The translations under genes were made by a program, and so were the position numbers. A stretch of DNA of 64,000 nt. Source: Delftia acidovorans (GTDB taxonomy: Bacteria; Pseudomonadota; Gammaproteobacteria; Burkholderiales; Burkholderiaceae_C). Below the pieces are notes generated by a model, which did no database searches, was not told the origin of the DNA, and was given only the letters and a program-made list of their open reading frames with translations. The DNA lies in NCBI GenBank assembly GCA_031286585.1, contig JAITUC010000031.1, positions 1 to 64,000 of the forward strand, in the 5' to 3' direction. Shown here piece by piece: positions 35,450 to 44,432 of the stretch (position 1 is the first letter of the stretch; each line of letters begins with the position of its first letter).

Positions 35450-35861
35450 GCTGCCGCACGCCCGGCACATGGGGCTTATCGGCCCTGCAATGTCGGCTCG
35501 TTCATGGCTTCATTTGGCTGAATCAAGGACGGCAAGCGCCTGTATGCCGGGATTTGCGGTGCCTTTGGTGCTGGTCGCGGCAATTTTTTGCACTTTGGCG
35601 CATGAGATTTGACTGTGGGCGCAACGGCATCGCGTGCGGCCCCTACAAACGCCCACATAACCTGAAAAATCCACAGGCGAGGTGTACGCCGGTCTGCAGC
35701 GCACAGTTGCCACTCCCATGGCAATTGCGCAAACCCGGTGCGCCGCGTTTTCGCACGCAGGCCAGGGACTTTCTTTCCAGCAACAGCCCGTCATTGGAAA
35801 TAGCCACCGAAGGCAAGCCAGGCAGCGCTTTTTTCCAGATTGCACCAATGACAACACTGCC
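35450..35861. other. Gap of 412 bases without recognised gene
   Basis: No gene or hairpin-type terminator was recognised. Plus-strand frames run through part of the region into the following gene, but their translations are low-complexity and lack starts with ribosome binding sites. The promoter of the 35862 gene should lie here. Confidence 0.4.
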
Positions 35862-36752
35862 ATGAGCGAATTCACAGACAACTCCCGTCCCTATATCGAC
35901 TACACCAAGGCCTTCAACCGGCAGATGGCCAATGCCATGAACAGCCGACAGGCAGATGTACTGGTGCTCACGCCCCAGGAATACGTGGGCATCCTGCAGG
36001 ACAAGGTCCGCCGCGACCCGAGGCTGGCCGAGCGGCTGCATGGCATCCTGGCGCAGAGTGCACTGGGGCGGTACTGGCGCCAGACAGTCAGCCCCGGTGC
36101 CGAAAAACCCGTGACCCTTCCTGCGGCATTGGCTGCAACCGACAGCTATCTGATCGCCAAGACACTGATCGCACTGGGTATTGCAGGGGCAGGTACCTAC
36201 ATCAAGACAACGGCCAAGGGCTCCTACATCATCATCAAAGGCCGAGCAGGCTTTCGGCATCAGTTGCTGCAGGGCACACGCTTTTTGGCCACGCACCCAC
36301 GCATGATCCAGATGGGTCTGGGAATGCGTGGCCTGCAGAACGTGGCCAGGGGCGGCTTCATCCTGAGCATCGTTGTTTCCACTGCTGTCGAGACGCTGGA
36401 CTTCATCTTCAATGATGGGAAGACCATGCATGATCTGGTAGGCGGGATTGGGGTGGAAGCGGTGAAGGCAGGGCTGGCGACCTCGATAGGACTTATAGCT
36501 GGATTCATGGCACCGATAGTCACGGCTGTCGCAGTTGCTCCTTTGTTTACCATGGCTGTGGTTGTATTTGTTTCTGGAATTGCCTTGAATATGATGGACA
36601 GAAAATTCAAAATAAAGGAAAGAGTTATTGCTTCCCTGAAGAGTATTCCTGCGGGAACTGATGTTGGGCTGTATTTGTTGAAATCTGATGACTGCAAGCC
36701 GCTAGTAGCATCTGACTTAAATTTGAATATGGTTTCCTATGGAATCAATTGA
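35862..36752 (+). CDS. Membrane-inserting protein, candidate toxin/effector
   Basis: A 296-residue protein without signal peptide. The first 90 residues are soluble and charged (MSEFTDNSRPYIDYTKAFNR). Two or more Gly/Ala-rich hydrophobic stretches follow: LIAKTLIALGIAGAGTYI (about 98-115), GFILSIVVSTAVETL (about 165-180), and a long pair SIGLIAGFMAPIVTAV and FTMAVVVFVSGIAL (about 207-245). This soluble-then-membrane layout recalls pore-forming bacteriocins and T6SS membrane effectors, but no family was recognised and no delivery domain is seen. The gene overlaps the following small membrane-protein gene by 14 bases. GC content falls towards the 3' end. The start was set at the ATG of MSEFTD. 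Confidence 0.5.
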   Translation: MSEFTDNSRPYIDYTKAFNRQMANAMNSRQADVLVLTPQEYVGILQDKVRRDPRLAERLHGILAQSALGRYWRQTVSPGAEKPVTLPAALAATDSYLIAKTLIALGIAGAGTYIKTTAKGSYIIIKGRAGFRHQLLQGTRFLATHPRMIQMGLGMRGLQNVARGGFILSIVVSTAVETLDFIFNDGKTMHDLVGGIGVEAVKAGLATSIGLIAGFMAPIVTAVAVAPLFTMAVVVFVSGIALNMMDRKFKIKERVIASLKSIPAGTDVGLYLLKSDDCKPLVASDLNLNMVSYGIN

Positions 36753-37260
36753 ATGGTCAGAAATGCATGATTTAAGAAAAACTCGTGGGACGCTCATTTG
36801 GGGAATACCGTTTTGCATCGGTCTCTTGTTGATGGGGTTGTGGGTTTTGGATGTTGGTTTGATTTCTACAATAGAGGAAATTTCGGTGAGGTCGGCGATG
36901 GTAAGAATAACTCCCGGAGCACCTCTGTCAATCTACATCATAATTATTTCAATCATTATGGCTGTTGGAGTGGTGCTTAAAGCCATTCCATGCAGTGATT
37001 CAGTGGCGAAGATTATTGATCGCATTTTCTGCATGAGCAATATATTTGGAGCTTGCTTGATTGCTGTTTGTGTTTTCGTGCTTACTCCGCTGCAATACTG
37101 CGCTATGCCAAAAATGGGTTATGTGCGTTGCAGTATTCTGGAAGATCACCCAAATATGTATTTCACTGATTGGGTCAAAAAACCAGAATGGTGCGTGCGT
37201 GGAAAAAGCAGGGAGTGGGTCAGGGAGCAGGCTCGGTTGGCAGATAAGAAGGGGATCTGA
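36739..37260 (+). CDS. Small polytopic membrane protein, candidate immunity protein
   Basis: A 173-residue protein with three or four membrane helices (GIPFCIGLLLMGLWVLDVG, IYIIIISIIMAVGVVL, NIFGACLIAVCVFVLTPL) and a soluble C-terminal tail with YFTDWVKKPEWCVRGKSREWV. The tail recalls small membrane proteins of the DUF1240 type; this resemblance is from memory. The gene overlaps the candidate toxin gene by 14 bases and is clearly lower in GC than the surrounding genome, suggesting recent transfer. Its position and membrane nature fit protection against the upstream protein. Function unproven. Confidence 0.5.
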   Translation: MESIEWSEMHDLRKTRGTLIWGIPFCIGLLLMGLWVLDVGLISTIEEISVRSAMVRITPGAPLSIYIIIISIIMAVGVVLKAIPCSDSVAKIIDRIFCMSNIFGACLIAVCVFVLTPLQYCAMPKMGYVRCSILEDHPNMYFTDWVKKPEWCVRGKSREWVREQARLADKKGI

Positions 37261-37275
37261 GCAACCATTCTGAGC

Positions 37276-37503
37276 TGGCCCAGCAGGGCGAGTCCGCATT
37301 GCCTATGTCCACAGCAAGACGGGTGCGCTGGAGGCCTATGGCAAGCAGGCCCAGGCCGGGTTGCTGGTGGGACTGGAGTACGCCACGGCCGGCAGCATGG
37401 CGGTGAATGGCAAAAAGCTGGTGTGATCGAGAAGGACGACCAAGGCAAGCCCGACTCGGGCAAGAGCCTGTTGGTCACGGTGTATTCCGATGACAAGGCC
37501 GAT
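37276..37503 (+). pseudogene. 228-bp fragment of the receptor gene at 40705
   Basis: This segment matches 40784-41013, the part of the ABC receptor gene coding for the first about 75 residues after the signal peptide. Long exact blocks are shared (for example GCAGCATGGCGGTGAATGGC). Two single-base deletions (after CGAG near 37291, and in AAGCTGGTG near 37423) break the frame, and both ends stop abruptly. It is non-functional. It lies directly behind the candidate effector/immunity pair. Confidence 0.9.
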
Positions 37504-37531
37504 GGGTAAGAGGGACGGCATCACGTCTAAT

Positions 37532-37577
37532 CATGAGCGTGGCTCATGTATTCGTGAAATAAAACCATTTTACTTCA
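37532..37577. promoter_or_regulatory. Two palindromes upstream of the FMN reductase-mesX-mesD genes
   Basis: A perfect inverted repeat CATGAGC-GTG-GCTCATG occupies 37532-37548. Seven bases further on, TGAAATAAAACCATTTTACTTCA (37555-37577) is an imperfect 23-bp palindrome with TGAA/TTCA ends like MetR half-sites. They lie 140-190 bases before the FMN reductase start and may control the methionine-related operon. Regulator assignment is inference. Confidence 0.45.
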
Positions 37578-37718
37578 TTGATTCGCATCCCTACCATTCG
37601 CTCCCATTGTTCGTTTGCATGTTGGGAAGCAGTCAATGGTCATCACCACACCCTCGGATCGCATGGATGCCGGAGCCGGCTTCCGCGCTCAACTTGGCCA
37701 TCTCGCGTGAAAGCAGCC

Positions 37719-38300
37719 ATGTCACGTCCGCTCCGTCTGGTCGCCGTTTCCGGTGGACTGCAACGCCCCTCCAAATCTGCCGCCCTGGCAGAGCATCTGG
37801 CGGATCTGATCGCCGACGAAATTCCGTGCGAACAACGCCTGGTGGAACTGGGTCAGCTCGCGCCGCAGCTTGCCGGCGCGGTGTGGCGCTCGCAGTTGCC
37901 CGAGAGGGTGGAGCGTGAGCTGGCGGCGGTGGAGCAGGCGGATGTGCTGGTGGTGGCCACACCGGTCTTTCGCGGTGCCTACACCGGGCTGTTCAAGCAC
38001 TTCTTCGACTTCGTCCACCAGGACGCGCTGATCGACAAGCCCGTGCTGCTGGCGGCCACCGGTGGAAGCGAGCGCCATGCCCTGGTGATCGACCACCAGC
38101 TGCGGCCGCTGTTCAGCTTCTTCCAGGCGCGCACGCTGCCCCTGGGTGTCTACGCGACCGACAAGGATTTCGTGGACTGCCGCCTGCACGACGAGGCCCT
38201 GATACAGCGGGCCGCACTGGCGGTGCAACGGGCATTGCCGCTGGTCGGGCTGGTGCACCGCGCCAGCCCCTGCCTGGCCGAGGCAATGGCTGCGGCCTGA
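37719..38300 (+). CDS. NADPH-dependent FMN reductase (MsuE/SsuE family)
   Basis: A 193-residue flavodoxin-fold reductase. The phosphate-binding loop VSGGLQRPSKS is at residues 9-19, and ATPVFRGAYTGLFKHFFDF (about 78-96) is the flavin-contact loop of this family. It reduces FMN with NAD(P)H to supply a monooxygenase-type partner. It is followed after 46 bases by the DUF1852 gene mesX and then mesD, so its reduced flavin may serve that oxygen-dependent methionine synthesis; this link is inferred from gene order. The start is the ATG of MSRPLRLV; the ribosome binding site is weak. Confidence 0.82.
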   Translation: MSRPLRLVAVSGGLQRPSKSAALAEHLADLIADEIPCEQRLVELGQLAPQLAGAVWRSQLPERVERELAAVEQADVLVVATPVFRGAYTGLFKHFFDFVHQDALIDKPVLLAATGGSERHALVIDHQLRPLFSFFQARTLPLGVYATDKDFVDCRLHDEALIQRAALAVQRALPLVGLVHRASPCLAEAMAAA

Positions 38301-38346
38301 ATCAACCCACGTTTTTTTTATTTCCAGATCAGGTCATTGCATCACC

Positions 38347-39330
38347 ATGAACGCAGAACTGCACTTCAGCCTCAAGAGCATCCGTTTCGATGAGAACTAT
38401 CACCCATCGGACAGCACGCGCATAACCACCAATTTTGCCAATCTGGCCCGGGGAGCGAGCCGGCAACAGAACCTGCGCCATACGCTGAAGATGATTGACA
38501 ACCGCTTCAATGAGCTGGCGCATTGGGACAATCCGACGGGAGACCGCTATTCAGTCGAGCTGGACATCATCTCCGTGGAGATGGGCATGGGTGCCGAGAT
38601 GGGAAGTGGCGTATTTCCGTTGATCGAGATATTGAAGACCAGCATTCTCGACAGGAAGTCGAACAAGCGCATCGATGGCATCGCAGGGAACAATTTCTCA
38701 TCCTACGTGCGAGACTATGACTTCAGTGTTCTGCTGCCGGAGTACAACATCAACCGCCAGGAGTTCGGCACGCCGGATGATTTTGGCGACCTGCATGGCA
38801 AGCTGTTCAAGCAATTCGCCCGTTCGAGCACGTACAGGGAGCACTTCAACAAGCCCCCGGTCATCTGCATCAGCGCCTCCACCAGCAAGACCTATCAGCG
38901 CACCGGAAACCGGCATCCCGTACTGGGTGCCGAGTATCAGCAAAATGAGCTGTCATCGACGGACCGGTATTTCGGGAAGATGGGAATGCAGGTTCGATTC
39001 TTCATGCCGCCCAACAGCGTGGCACCCCTGGCCTTCTATTTTCAGGGCGACCTGCTGGCCGACTACACGAATCTCGAGCTGATCGGCACCATCAGCACCA
39101 TGGAAACCTTCCAGAAGATCTATCGCCCCGAGATCTACAACGCCAATTCTTCGGCCGGAAAAATCTATCAGCCGAGCCTGAAGAACCACGATTACTCGTT
39201 GACGCAGATTGTCTATGACCGTGAAGAGCGCAGCCAGCTGGCCGTCAAGCAGGGCAGGTTTGCGCAGGAGCATTTCATCCAGCCGTACAGGAATGTTCTT
39301 GAGCAATGGGCAGCCGATTGCGCGCTCTGA
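38347..39330 (+). CDS. mesX: DUF1852 protein MesX, partner of methionine synthase MesD
   Basis: A 327-residue soluble protein of the DUF1852 family. Recognisable parts are FSLKSIRFDENYHPSDSTRITTNFANLARG at the N-terminus (given here as SIRFDENYHPSDSTR and TNFANLARG), ISVEMGMGAEMG, FPLIEILKTS and FYFQGDLLADYTNLELIGT near the C-terminus. DUF1852 genes accompany core-MetE-like synthases of the MesD type, whose activity needs this partner and oxygen. The arrangement FMN reductase-mesX-mesD is seen here with spacers of 46 and 100 bases. The chemical role of MesX is not established. Confidence 0.85.
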   Translation: MNAELHFSLKSIRFDENYHPSDSTRITTNFANLARGASRQQNLRHTLKMIDNRFNELAHWDNPTGDRYSVELDIISVEMGMGAEMGSGVFPLIEILKTSILDRKSNKRIDGIAGNNFSSYVRDYDFSVLLPEYNINRQEFGTPDDFGDLHGKLFKQFARSSTYREHFNKPPVICISASTSKTYQRTGNRHPVLGAEYQQNELSSTDRYFGKMGMQVRFFMPPNSVAPLAFYFQGDLLADYTNLELIGTISTMETFQKIYRPEIYNANSSAGKIYQPSLKNHDYSLTQIVYDREERSQLAVKQGRFAQEHFIQPYRNVLEQWAADCAL

Positions 39331-39430
39331 CCGTCCAGACAGACCATTTTTCATTCATTGCACAGCGGCTCGGGGCAACGGTCCTGACGTACGCTGGCCC
39401 CACCCCTCTTTGCCTTGAAGGAATCCTCCG

Positions 39431-40456
39431 ATGTTTGAAACCTCTATCGCCGGCAGCCTGCCCAAGCCCGCCTGGCTGGCCGAAACCAACAAGCTCTGGC
39501 CCCAGTGGCGGGCCGAGGGCGATGCGCTCCGTCAGGCCAAGGCCGATGCAACCCTGCTGTGGATCAAGGCCCAGGAAGATGCAGGCCTGGACATCGTGTG
39601 CGACGGCGAGCAGTCGCGCCAGCACTTCGTGCATGGCTTTCTGGAGCAGGTGGAGGGCATCGACTTCGACAACAAGGTGAAGATGGGCATCCGCGACAAC
39701 CGCTACGACGCGATGGTGCCGCAGGTGGTTGCCGCCCTGCGCCTGAAGGGCCGCGTGCATGCCTTCGAGGCGCAGCTGGCGCGTGCGCACACCAGGAAAA
39801 AGCTGAAGTTCACGCTGCCCGGCCCGATGACCATCGTCGATACCGTGGCGGACCGCTTCTATGGCGACAAGGTCAGGATGGCCTTCGCCTTTGCCGACCT
39901 GCTCAACCAGGAGGCCCTGGCGCTGCAGGCCGACGGCGTGGACATCATCCAGTTCGACGAGCCTGCCTTCAATGTCTACATGAAGGACGCCGCCGACTGG
40001 GGCGTGCAGGCGCTGGAGCGCGCAGCGCAGGGCCTGACCTGCACGACGGCCGTGCATATCTGCTACGGCTACGGGATCAAGGCCAATACGGACTGGAAGA
40101 GCACGCTGGGCGAGGAATGGCGCCAGTACGAGACGGTGTTTCCCGCGCTGGCCAAGAGCCGCATCGACCAGGTGAGCCTGGAATGCATCCACTCCCACGT
40201 GCCGCCCGACCTGATGAAGCTGCTGGCCGGCAAGGACGTGATGGTCGGCGTGATCGATGTGGCCAGCGACGTGGTGGAGACACCCGAGGAAGTGGCGGAC
40301 ACCATCGGCCGGGCGCTGGAGTTCGTGCCGAAGGAGCGGCTGTTCCCCTGCACGAACTGCGGCCTGGCGCCCATGGGCCGGGACGTGGCGTGGCGCAAGC
40401 TGAAGGCGCTGGCGGAAGGCTCGAAGCTGGCAAAGGAGCGGCTCGCCAAGGCCTGA
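39431..40456 (+). CDS. mesD: Folate-independent methionine synthase (core MetE, MesD type)
   Basis: A 341-residue protein equivalent to the catalytic C-terminal half of MetE. The N-terminal folate-binding-like half of MetE is lacking. Zinc-ligand motifs are intact: VHICYGYG (His and Cys), LECIHSHVP (Glu) and CTNCGLAP (Cys). The N-terminus begins with the homocysteine-binding SIAGSLPKPAWL. The short length, together with mesX directly upstream, points to the MesD family, which makes methionine without methyl-folate as donor. The methyl donor is unknown. Confidence 0.87.
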   Translation: MFETSIAGSLPKPAWLAETNKLWPQWRAEGDALRQAKADATLLWIKAQEDAGLDIVCDGEQSRQHFVHGFLEQVEGIDFDNKVKMGIRDNRYDAMVPQVVAALRLKGRVHAFEAQLARAHTRKKLKFTLPGPMTIVDTVADRFYGDKVRMAFAFADLLNQEALALQADGVDIIQFDEPAFNVYMKDAADWGVQALERAAQGLTCTTAVHICYGYGIKANTDWKSTLGEEWRQYETVFPALAKSRIDQVSLECIHSHVPPDLMKLLAGKDVMVGVIDVASDVVETPEEVADTIGRALEFVPKERLFPCTNCGLAPMGRDVAWRKLKALAEGSKLAKERLAKA

Positions 40457-40704
40457 TGCCCTGCGTGGCCACGCGCAGGGGAAGATGCCAGGGATACCTG
40501 GGGTTCATGGTTTGCCCTGTATCGGATTCAGGCAACTGTCTGAAGTCAAGACACTGAATGTGTTCAATAGCCGGGCACTCGCTGCCCGGGCTCTGCCTGT
40601 ACCCGCCATTGCGCCTGCTTTGCCTGCCTGGCACAAAGCATGCATGGTCCCTCCCCACAAAAGCAGCGGGCGCCAGCCCAGCTGCCAACCCAAGGAGACA
40701 CACC

Positions 40705-41907
40705 ATGCAACGCCGCCCCTTCCTGCATTCCGCCCTCGCACTCTCCGCCATGGCCACCATGGCCGCCGCGGCTCCTGCCGCCATGGCCCAGCAGGGCGAG
40801 ATCCGCATCGCCCACGTCTACAGCAAGACCGGCGCGCTGGAGGCCTATGGCAAGCAGACCCAGGCCGGGCTGCTGATGGGGCTGGAGTACGCCACGGGCG
40901 GCAGCATGGCGGTGAATGGCAAAAAGCTGGTGGTGATCGAGAAGGACGACCAGGGCAAGCCCGACCTGGGCAAGAGCCTGCTGGCCACGGCGTATTCCGA
41001 TGACAAGGCCGATCTGGCCGTGGGCCCCACGTCGTCCGGCGTGGCGCTGGCCATGCTGCCGGTGGCCGAGGAGTACAAGAAGATCCTGCTGGTGGAGCCG
41101 GCCGTGGCCGATTCGATCACGGGCGACAAGTGGAACAAGTACATCTTCCGCACGGGCCGCAACTCCAGCCAGGACGCCATCAGCAATGCGGTGGCCATCG
41201 ACAAGGCGGGCGTGACGATTGCCACGCTGGCCCAGGACAACGCCTTCGGGCGCGACGGGGTGAAGGCCTTCAAGGACGCCATCAGGAAGGGCAAGCTGGC
41301 GCATGAGGAATACCTGCCGGCAGCCACCACGGATTTCACGGCAGGGGCGCAGCGGCTGATCGACAAGCTCAAGGACCAGCCGGGCAGGAAGATCATCTGG
41401 ATCGTGTGGGCCGGGGCGGGCAATCCGTTCAAGATCGCGGACATGGATCTCAAGCGCTACGGGATCGAGATCGCCACGGGCGGCAACATCCTGCCCGCCA
41501 TGGCGGCCTACAAGAATCTGCCGGGCATGGAGGGCGCCACCTATTACTACTACGGCATTCCCAAGAACCCGGTGAACGAGGCCCTGGTGTCCATGCACTA
41601 CAAGCAGTACAAGACGCCGCCGGATTTCTTCACGGCGGGCGGTTTCTCTGCGGCCATGGCCATCGTGACGGCGCTCAAGAAGACGGGTGGAGACACCAGG
41701 ACCAACGGGTTGATCAAGGCCATGGAGGGCATGAGCTTCGACACGCCCAAGGGCCAGATGACCTTCCGCAAGGAAGACCACCAGGCGCTGCAGAGCATGT
41801 ACCACTTCAAGATCCGCGTGGACCCGGCGCTGGCCTGGGGCGTGCCCGAGCTGGTGCGCGAGATCAAGCCCGAGGAGATGCAGGTCCCCATCCGCAACGG
41901 CCGCTGA
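40705..41907 (+). CDS. LivK-type ABC transporter substrate-binding protein
   Basis: A 400-residue periplasmic receptor for a branched-chain-amino-acid-type (HAAT) importer. The signal peptide (RRPFLHSALALSAMATMAAAA) ends AMA before QQGEIRIAHVYSKTG. Further family features are GLEYATGGSMAVNGKKL, VGPTSSGVALAMLPVAEEY and AQDNAFGRDGVKAF. A strong AAGGAG site lies 8 bases before the ATG. It starts an operon of receptor, two ATPases and two permeases. A 228-bp decayed copy of its 5' part lies at 37276. The ligand could be an amino acid, amide or carboxylate; the sequence does not decide. Confidence 0.9.
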   Translation: MQRRPFLHSALALSAMATMAAAAPAAMAQQGEIRIAHVYSKTGALEAYGKQTQAGLLMGLEYATGGSMAVNGKKLVVIEKDDQGKPDLGKSLLATAYSDDKADLAVGPTSSGVALAMLPVAEEYKKILLVEPAVADSITGDKWNKYIFRTGRNSSQDAISNAVAIDKAGVTIATLAQDNAFGRDGVKAFKDAIRKGKLAHEEYLPAATTDFTAGAQRLIDKLKDQPGRKIIWIVWAGAGNPFKIADMDLKRYGIEIATGGNILPAMAAYKNLPGMEGATYYYYGIPKNPVNEALVSMHYKQYKTPPDFFTAGGFSAAMAIVTALKKTGGDTRTNGLIKAMEGMSFDTPKGQMTFRKEDHQALQSMYHFKIRVDPALAWGVPELVREIKPEEMQVPIRNGR

Positions 41908-41910
41908 GCC

Positions 41911-42693
41911 ATGCTGCGCACAGAGGACCTGACCATCCGCTTCGGGGGCCATGTGGCCGTCAACGGCGTGAGCTGCGCTTTCGAGCCGGGCACGCTGACG
42001 GCCATCGTGGGTCCCAACGGGGCGGGCAAGACCACGTATTTCAACCTGATCTCGGGGCAGCTCAAGGCCACGGCCGGGCGCGTGCTGCTGGGCGGGCGCG
42101 AGCTGACGGGGCAGGCCCCTTCGGCGCGCACGCGGGCCGGGCTGGGGCGGGCGTTCCAGCTCACCAATCTGTTCCCGCACCTGAGCGTGCTGGAGAACGT
42201 GCGCCTGGCCGTGCAAGCGCGTGACGAGGGGCCGCACCGGCGCGGCCTGAACCTGTGGAGCATCTGGAGCGACCACCGCGCGCTCACGCAGCGGGCGCTG
42301 CACATCCTCGACCAGGTGGCCCTGTCCGCCCGGCGCGACGAGGCCGTGGCCGCGCTGCCGCATGGTGACCAGCGCAAGCTGGAGGTGGCCTTGCTAATGG
42401 CGCTTGAGCCGCAGGTCTACATGTTCGACGAGCCCACGGCGGGCATGAGCCATGACGAGGCGCCGGTGATCCTGGACCTGATACGTGCGCTGAAGCAGGA
42501 CCGCAGCAAGATCATTTTGCTGGTGGAGCACAAGATGGATGTGGTGCGCGAGCTGGCCGACCGCATCATCGTGCTGACCAATGGCACGCTGGTGGCCGAT
42601 GGGCCGCCGGCCGAGGTCATTGCCTCGCCCGTGGTGCAGCAGGCCTACCTGGGCGTGGTGCCGGAGCAGGGCGCCGTGAAGGAGGCCGCATGA
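41911..42693 (+). CDS. LivG-type ABC transporter ATPase
   Basis: A 260-residue ATP-binding subunit. Walker A is GPNGAGKTT (residues about 36-44), followed by FQLTNLFPHLSVLENV typical of LivG. The signature motif is degenerate: LPHGDQRKLEVA in place of LSGGQ, which is usual in LivG-like subunits. Walker B is YMFDEPTAGM and the switch His lies in LVEHKMD. It starts 3 bases after the receptor stop and overlaps the next gene as ATGA. It powers the importer at the cytoplasmic face. Confidence 0.93.
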   Translation: MLRTEDLTIRFGGHVAVNGVSCAFEPGTLTAIVGPNGAGKTTYFNLISGQLKATAGRVLLGGRELTGQAPSARTRAGLGRAFQLTNLFPHLSVLENVRLAVQARDEGPHRRGLNLWSIWSDHRALTQRALHILDQVALSARRDEAVAALPHGDQRKLEVALLMALEPQVYMFDEPTAGMSHDEAPVILDLIRALKQDRSKIILLVEHKMDVVRELADRIIVLTNGTLVADGPPAEVIASPVVQQAYLGVVPEQGAVKEAA

Positions 42694-43439
42694 GCGCTGC
42701 CGCCCACCTCAACCCAAACCCCAACTTGCTCGAACTGTCGGGCGTGCACACGCATATCGGGGCCTATCACATCCTGCATGGCGTGGACCTGGCTGTGCCG
42801 CGCGGGCAGCTGACCATGCTGCTGGGGCGCAATGGCGCGGGCAAGACGACCACGCTGCGCACCATCATGGGCCTGTGGCGGGCCAGCCAGGGGCGCATCG
42901 CCTTTGGCGGGGCCGACATCACGGCCCTGCCCACGCCCGCGATCGCGCGGCTGAACATTGCCTATGTGCCCGAGAACATGGGCATCTTCGCGGACCTGAC
43001 GGTGCAGGAAAACCTGCTGCTGGCCGCGCGCGGCGCCTCGCGCGCCGACCGCATGGATGCGCAGCGGCTGCAGTGGATCTTCGGCATGTTCCCGGCCGTG
43101 GAGAAGTTCTGGAACCACCCGGCCGGCAAGCTGTCGGGCGGGCAAAAGCAGATGGTGGCGGTGGCGCGCGCCATGGTGGAGCCGCGCGACCTGCTGATCG
43201 TGGACGAGCCCAGCAAGGGCCTGGCGCCGGCCATCATCGAGAACATGATCGCGGCCTTCGCGCAGCTCAAGGCGGGCGGCACGACGATTGTGCTGGTGGA
43301 GCAGAACCTGGGCTTTGCGCGCCGCCTGGGCGACCGCGTGGCGGTGATGGACAACGGCCGCGTGGTGCACGCGGGCGGCATGGCCGAGTTTTCGGCAGAC
43401 GCGGCGTTGCAGCAGTCGCTGCTGGGGCTTTCGCTATGA
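42690..43439 (+). CDS. LivF-type ABC transporter ATPase
   Basis: A 249-residue ATPase, the second nucleotide-binding subunit of the importer. Walker A GRNGAGKTTT, Q-loop region NIAYVPENMGIF, signature LSGGQKQM, Walker B LLIVDEPSKGL and switch LVEQN are all intact, so this is the canonical ATPase of the pair. It overlaps both neighbours by ATGA junctions, indicating a tightly coupled operon. The N-terminus is slightly longer than usual (SAAAHLNPNPN). Confidence 0.94.
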   Translation: MSAAAHLNPNPNLLELSGVHTHIGAYHILHGVDLAVPRGQLTMLLGRNGAGKTTTLRTIMGLWRASQGRIAFGGADITALPTPAIARLNIAYVPENMGIFADLTVQENLLLAARGASRADRMDAQRLQWIFGMFPAVEKFWNHPAGKLSGGQKQMVAVARAMVEPRDLLIVDEPSKGLAPAIIENMIAAFAQLKAGGTTIVLVEQNLGFARRLGDRVAVMDNGRVVHAGGMAEFSADAALQQSLLGLSL

Positions 43440-44419
43440 ACAAGCTGGATGTGGATTTCAAGCCGCTGCTGCTGGTGCCGGTGCTGGCCCTGGTGGCGCT
43501 GCCGCTGGTGGGCTCGGCCTCGACCTGGCTGACGTTGACGGTGGCGGGGCTGGCCATGGGGATGATCGTGTTCATCATCGCCTCGGGGCTGACGCTGGTG
43601 TTCGGGCTGATGGACGTGCTGAACTTCGGCCACGGCGTGTTCATCGCGCTGGGCGCCTTCGTGGCCACCAGCGTGCTGGGCGCCATGGGCGACTGGACGG
43701 GGTCGGACCAGCTGTGGCGCAACCTGCTGGCCGTGCTGCCGGCCATGGTGGTGGCCATGCTGGTGGCGGGGGCCATCGGGCTGGCGTTCGAGCGCTTCAT
43801 CGTGCGGCCCGTGTACGGCCAGCATCTCAAGCAGATCCTGATCACCATGGGCGGCATGATCATCGGCGAGGAACTGATCAAGCTCATCTGGGGCCCGCAG
43901 CAGATTCCGCTGCCGCTGCCCCAGGGCATGAAGGGCGCCTGGCTGCTGGGCGATGCCGCGGTGGAGAAGTACCGCGTGGTGGCCGTGCTGGTGGGGCTGG
44001 CGGTGTTCGCGCTGCTGGCCTGGACGCTGTCGCGCACCAAGATCGGCCTGCTGATCCGCGCGGGCGTGCAGGACCGCGAGATGGTGGAGGCCCTGGGCTA
44101 CCGCGTGCGCCGCCTGTTCGTGGGCGTGTTCGTGGCGGGCTCGGCCCTGGCCGGGCTGGGCGGGGTGATGTGGGGCCTGTACCAGCAGAACGTGGTGCCG
44201 CAGATGGGGGCGCAGGTGAATGTGCTGATCTTCATCGTGATCATCATCGGCGGGCTGGGCAGCACGGGCGGGGCGCTGATCGGCGCGCTGCTGGTGGGGC
44301 TGATGGCCAACTACACGGGGTTCCTGGTGCCCAAGGTGGCGCTGTTTTCCAACATTGCGCTGATGGTGGCCATCCTCTTGTGGCGGCCTCAGGGCGTCTA
44401 TCCCGTGGCGAACCGCTGA
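43436..44419 (+). CDS. LivH-type ABC transporter permease
   Basis: A 327-residue polytopic permease. The early motif ASGLTLVFGLMDVLNFGHG (about residues 44-62) is the LivH hallmark, and the coupling region GVQDREMVEALGYRV contains the EAA-like loop that docks on the ATPase. The start ATG overlaps the livF stop (ATGA). Together with the LivM-type permease it forms the membrane channel. Confidence 0.93.
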   Translation: MNKLDVDFKPLLLVPVLALVALPLVGSASTWLTLTVAGLAMGMIVFIIASGLTLVFGLMDVLNFGHGVFIALGAFVATSVLGAMGDWTGSDQLWRNLLAVLPAMVVAMLVAGAIGLAFERFIVRPVYGQHLKQILITMGGMIIGEELIKLIWGPQQIPLPLPQGMKGAWLLGDAAVEKYRVVAVLVGLAVFALLAWTLSRTKIGLLIRAGVQDREMVEALGYRVRRLFVGVFVAGSALAGLGGVMWGLYQQNVVPQMGAQVNVLIFIVIIIGGLGSTGGALIGALLVGLMANYTGFLVPKVALFSNIALMVAILLWRPQGVYPVANR

Positions 44420-44432
44420 AGGAGTGATCGAC

